A stretch of DNA of 21,678 bases, from NCBI GenBank assembly GCA_964457585.1, contig CAYWFU010000048.1, forward strand, positions 1-21,678. The letters are read 5' to 3'. Each line of letters begins with the position of its first letter. The stretch's first letter is position 1. Made by a program: the position numbers and the translations under genes. Positions 21,621-21,678 of this stretch are shown here, one piece after another. The notes under the pieces were generated by a model. It did no database searches, had not been told where the DNA came from, and was given only the letters and a program-made list of their open reading frames with translations. Origin of the DNA: CAYWFU01 sp964457585 (GTDB lineage Bacteria > JACRDZ01).

Positions 21621-21678
21621 AGACCTTATTCAAGTATGATTTTTTAAGATTGGATGAAAAAAAATCTTGAAATGCCCG

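Noticed and set aside
1..21678. tRNA, rRNA or known riboswitch
   Set aside because: No cloverleaf with a CCA-end, no rRNA core sequence and no recognised riboswitch core was seen on either strand. A covariance-model scan would be needed to exclude weak ones.

Overview
The window is AT-rich bacterial DNA with short intergenic gaps, well-formed Shine-Dalgarno sites and sigma70-type promoters. The gene content (LysM and LytM envelope proteins, an MscS channel, the MEP-pathway enzyme IspG, a haem-motif protein, and the DUF1667/FAD oxidoreductase pair found in many anaerobes) fits an uncultured, probably anaerobic, double-membraned bacterium. I cannot place it in a phylum from sequence alone.

Layout. 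(1) 257-3386, minus strand: an envelope operon with a double-LysM exported protein, a LysM-LysM-LytM/M23 protein, an MscS channel, and an exported NHL-repeat protein whose CxxCH tail is cut off by a one-base frameshift. (2) 3661-5509, plus strand: a DksA/TraR-type zinc-finger protein and DNA polymerase III delta (holA), convergent with an Ogt-type DNA methyltransferase. (3) 6040-7551: a palindrome-rich intergenic element and a DUF4143 ATPase. (4) 7587-10138, minus strand: a zinc-ribbon polytopic membrane protein of unknown function and ispG. (5) 10219-10793: remnants of an OLD-like ATPase and its partner. (6) 11015-11833: a Ros/MucR-like zinc finger followed by ten strictly periodic 17- or 13-residue modules, the most unusual protein here. 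(7) 11923-14008: a minus-strand AbrB/Doc toxin-antitoxin pair whose toxin gene overlaps an FAD oxidoreductase gene by ATGA, followed by DUF1667. (8) 14219-15945: the wreck of a type I restriction locus. hsdR carries two single-base frameshifts, a 172-bp MITE with perfect 18-bp inverted repeats and a 5-bp target duplication, and stops before its Walker A motif; hsdS is joined to a transposase fragment. (9) 16290-17582: a second DUF4143 ATPase of a different subfamily, whose ribosome-binding site lies in a hairpin. (10) 17627-21468, minus strand: a radical SAM/B12-type protein, a Phd/RelE toxin-antitoxin pair and a Wzx-like flippase.

Housekeeping genes (holA, ispG, ogt, dksA-like) alternate with accessory islands scarred by small palindromic elements. 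At least four short non-coding repeat types are visible: a TTATCTGGAAGTGCCAAG family near 50-144, 1841-1864 and 19741-19907; a GTAGAGACGC palindrome at 19770 and 21592; the 172-bp MITE; and the 6205-6326 composite palindrome. The best candidates for something undescribed are the modular Ros-finger array protein and the MITE family that can be read exactly from its insertion in hsdR.
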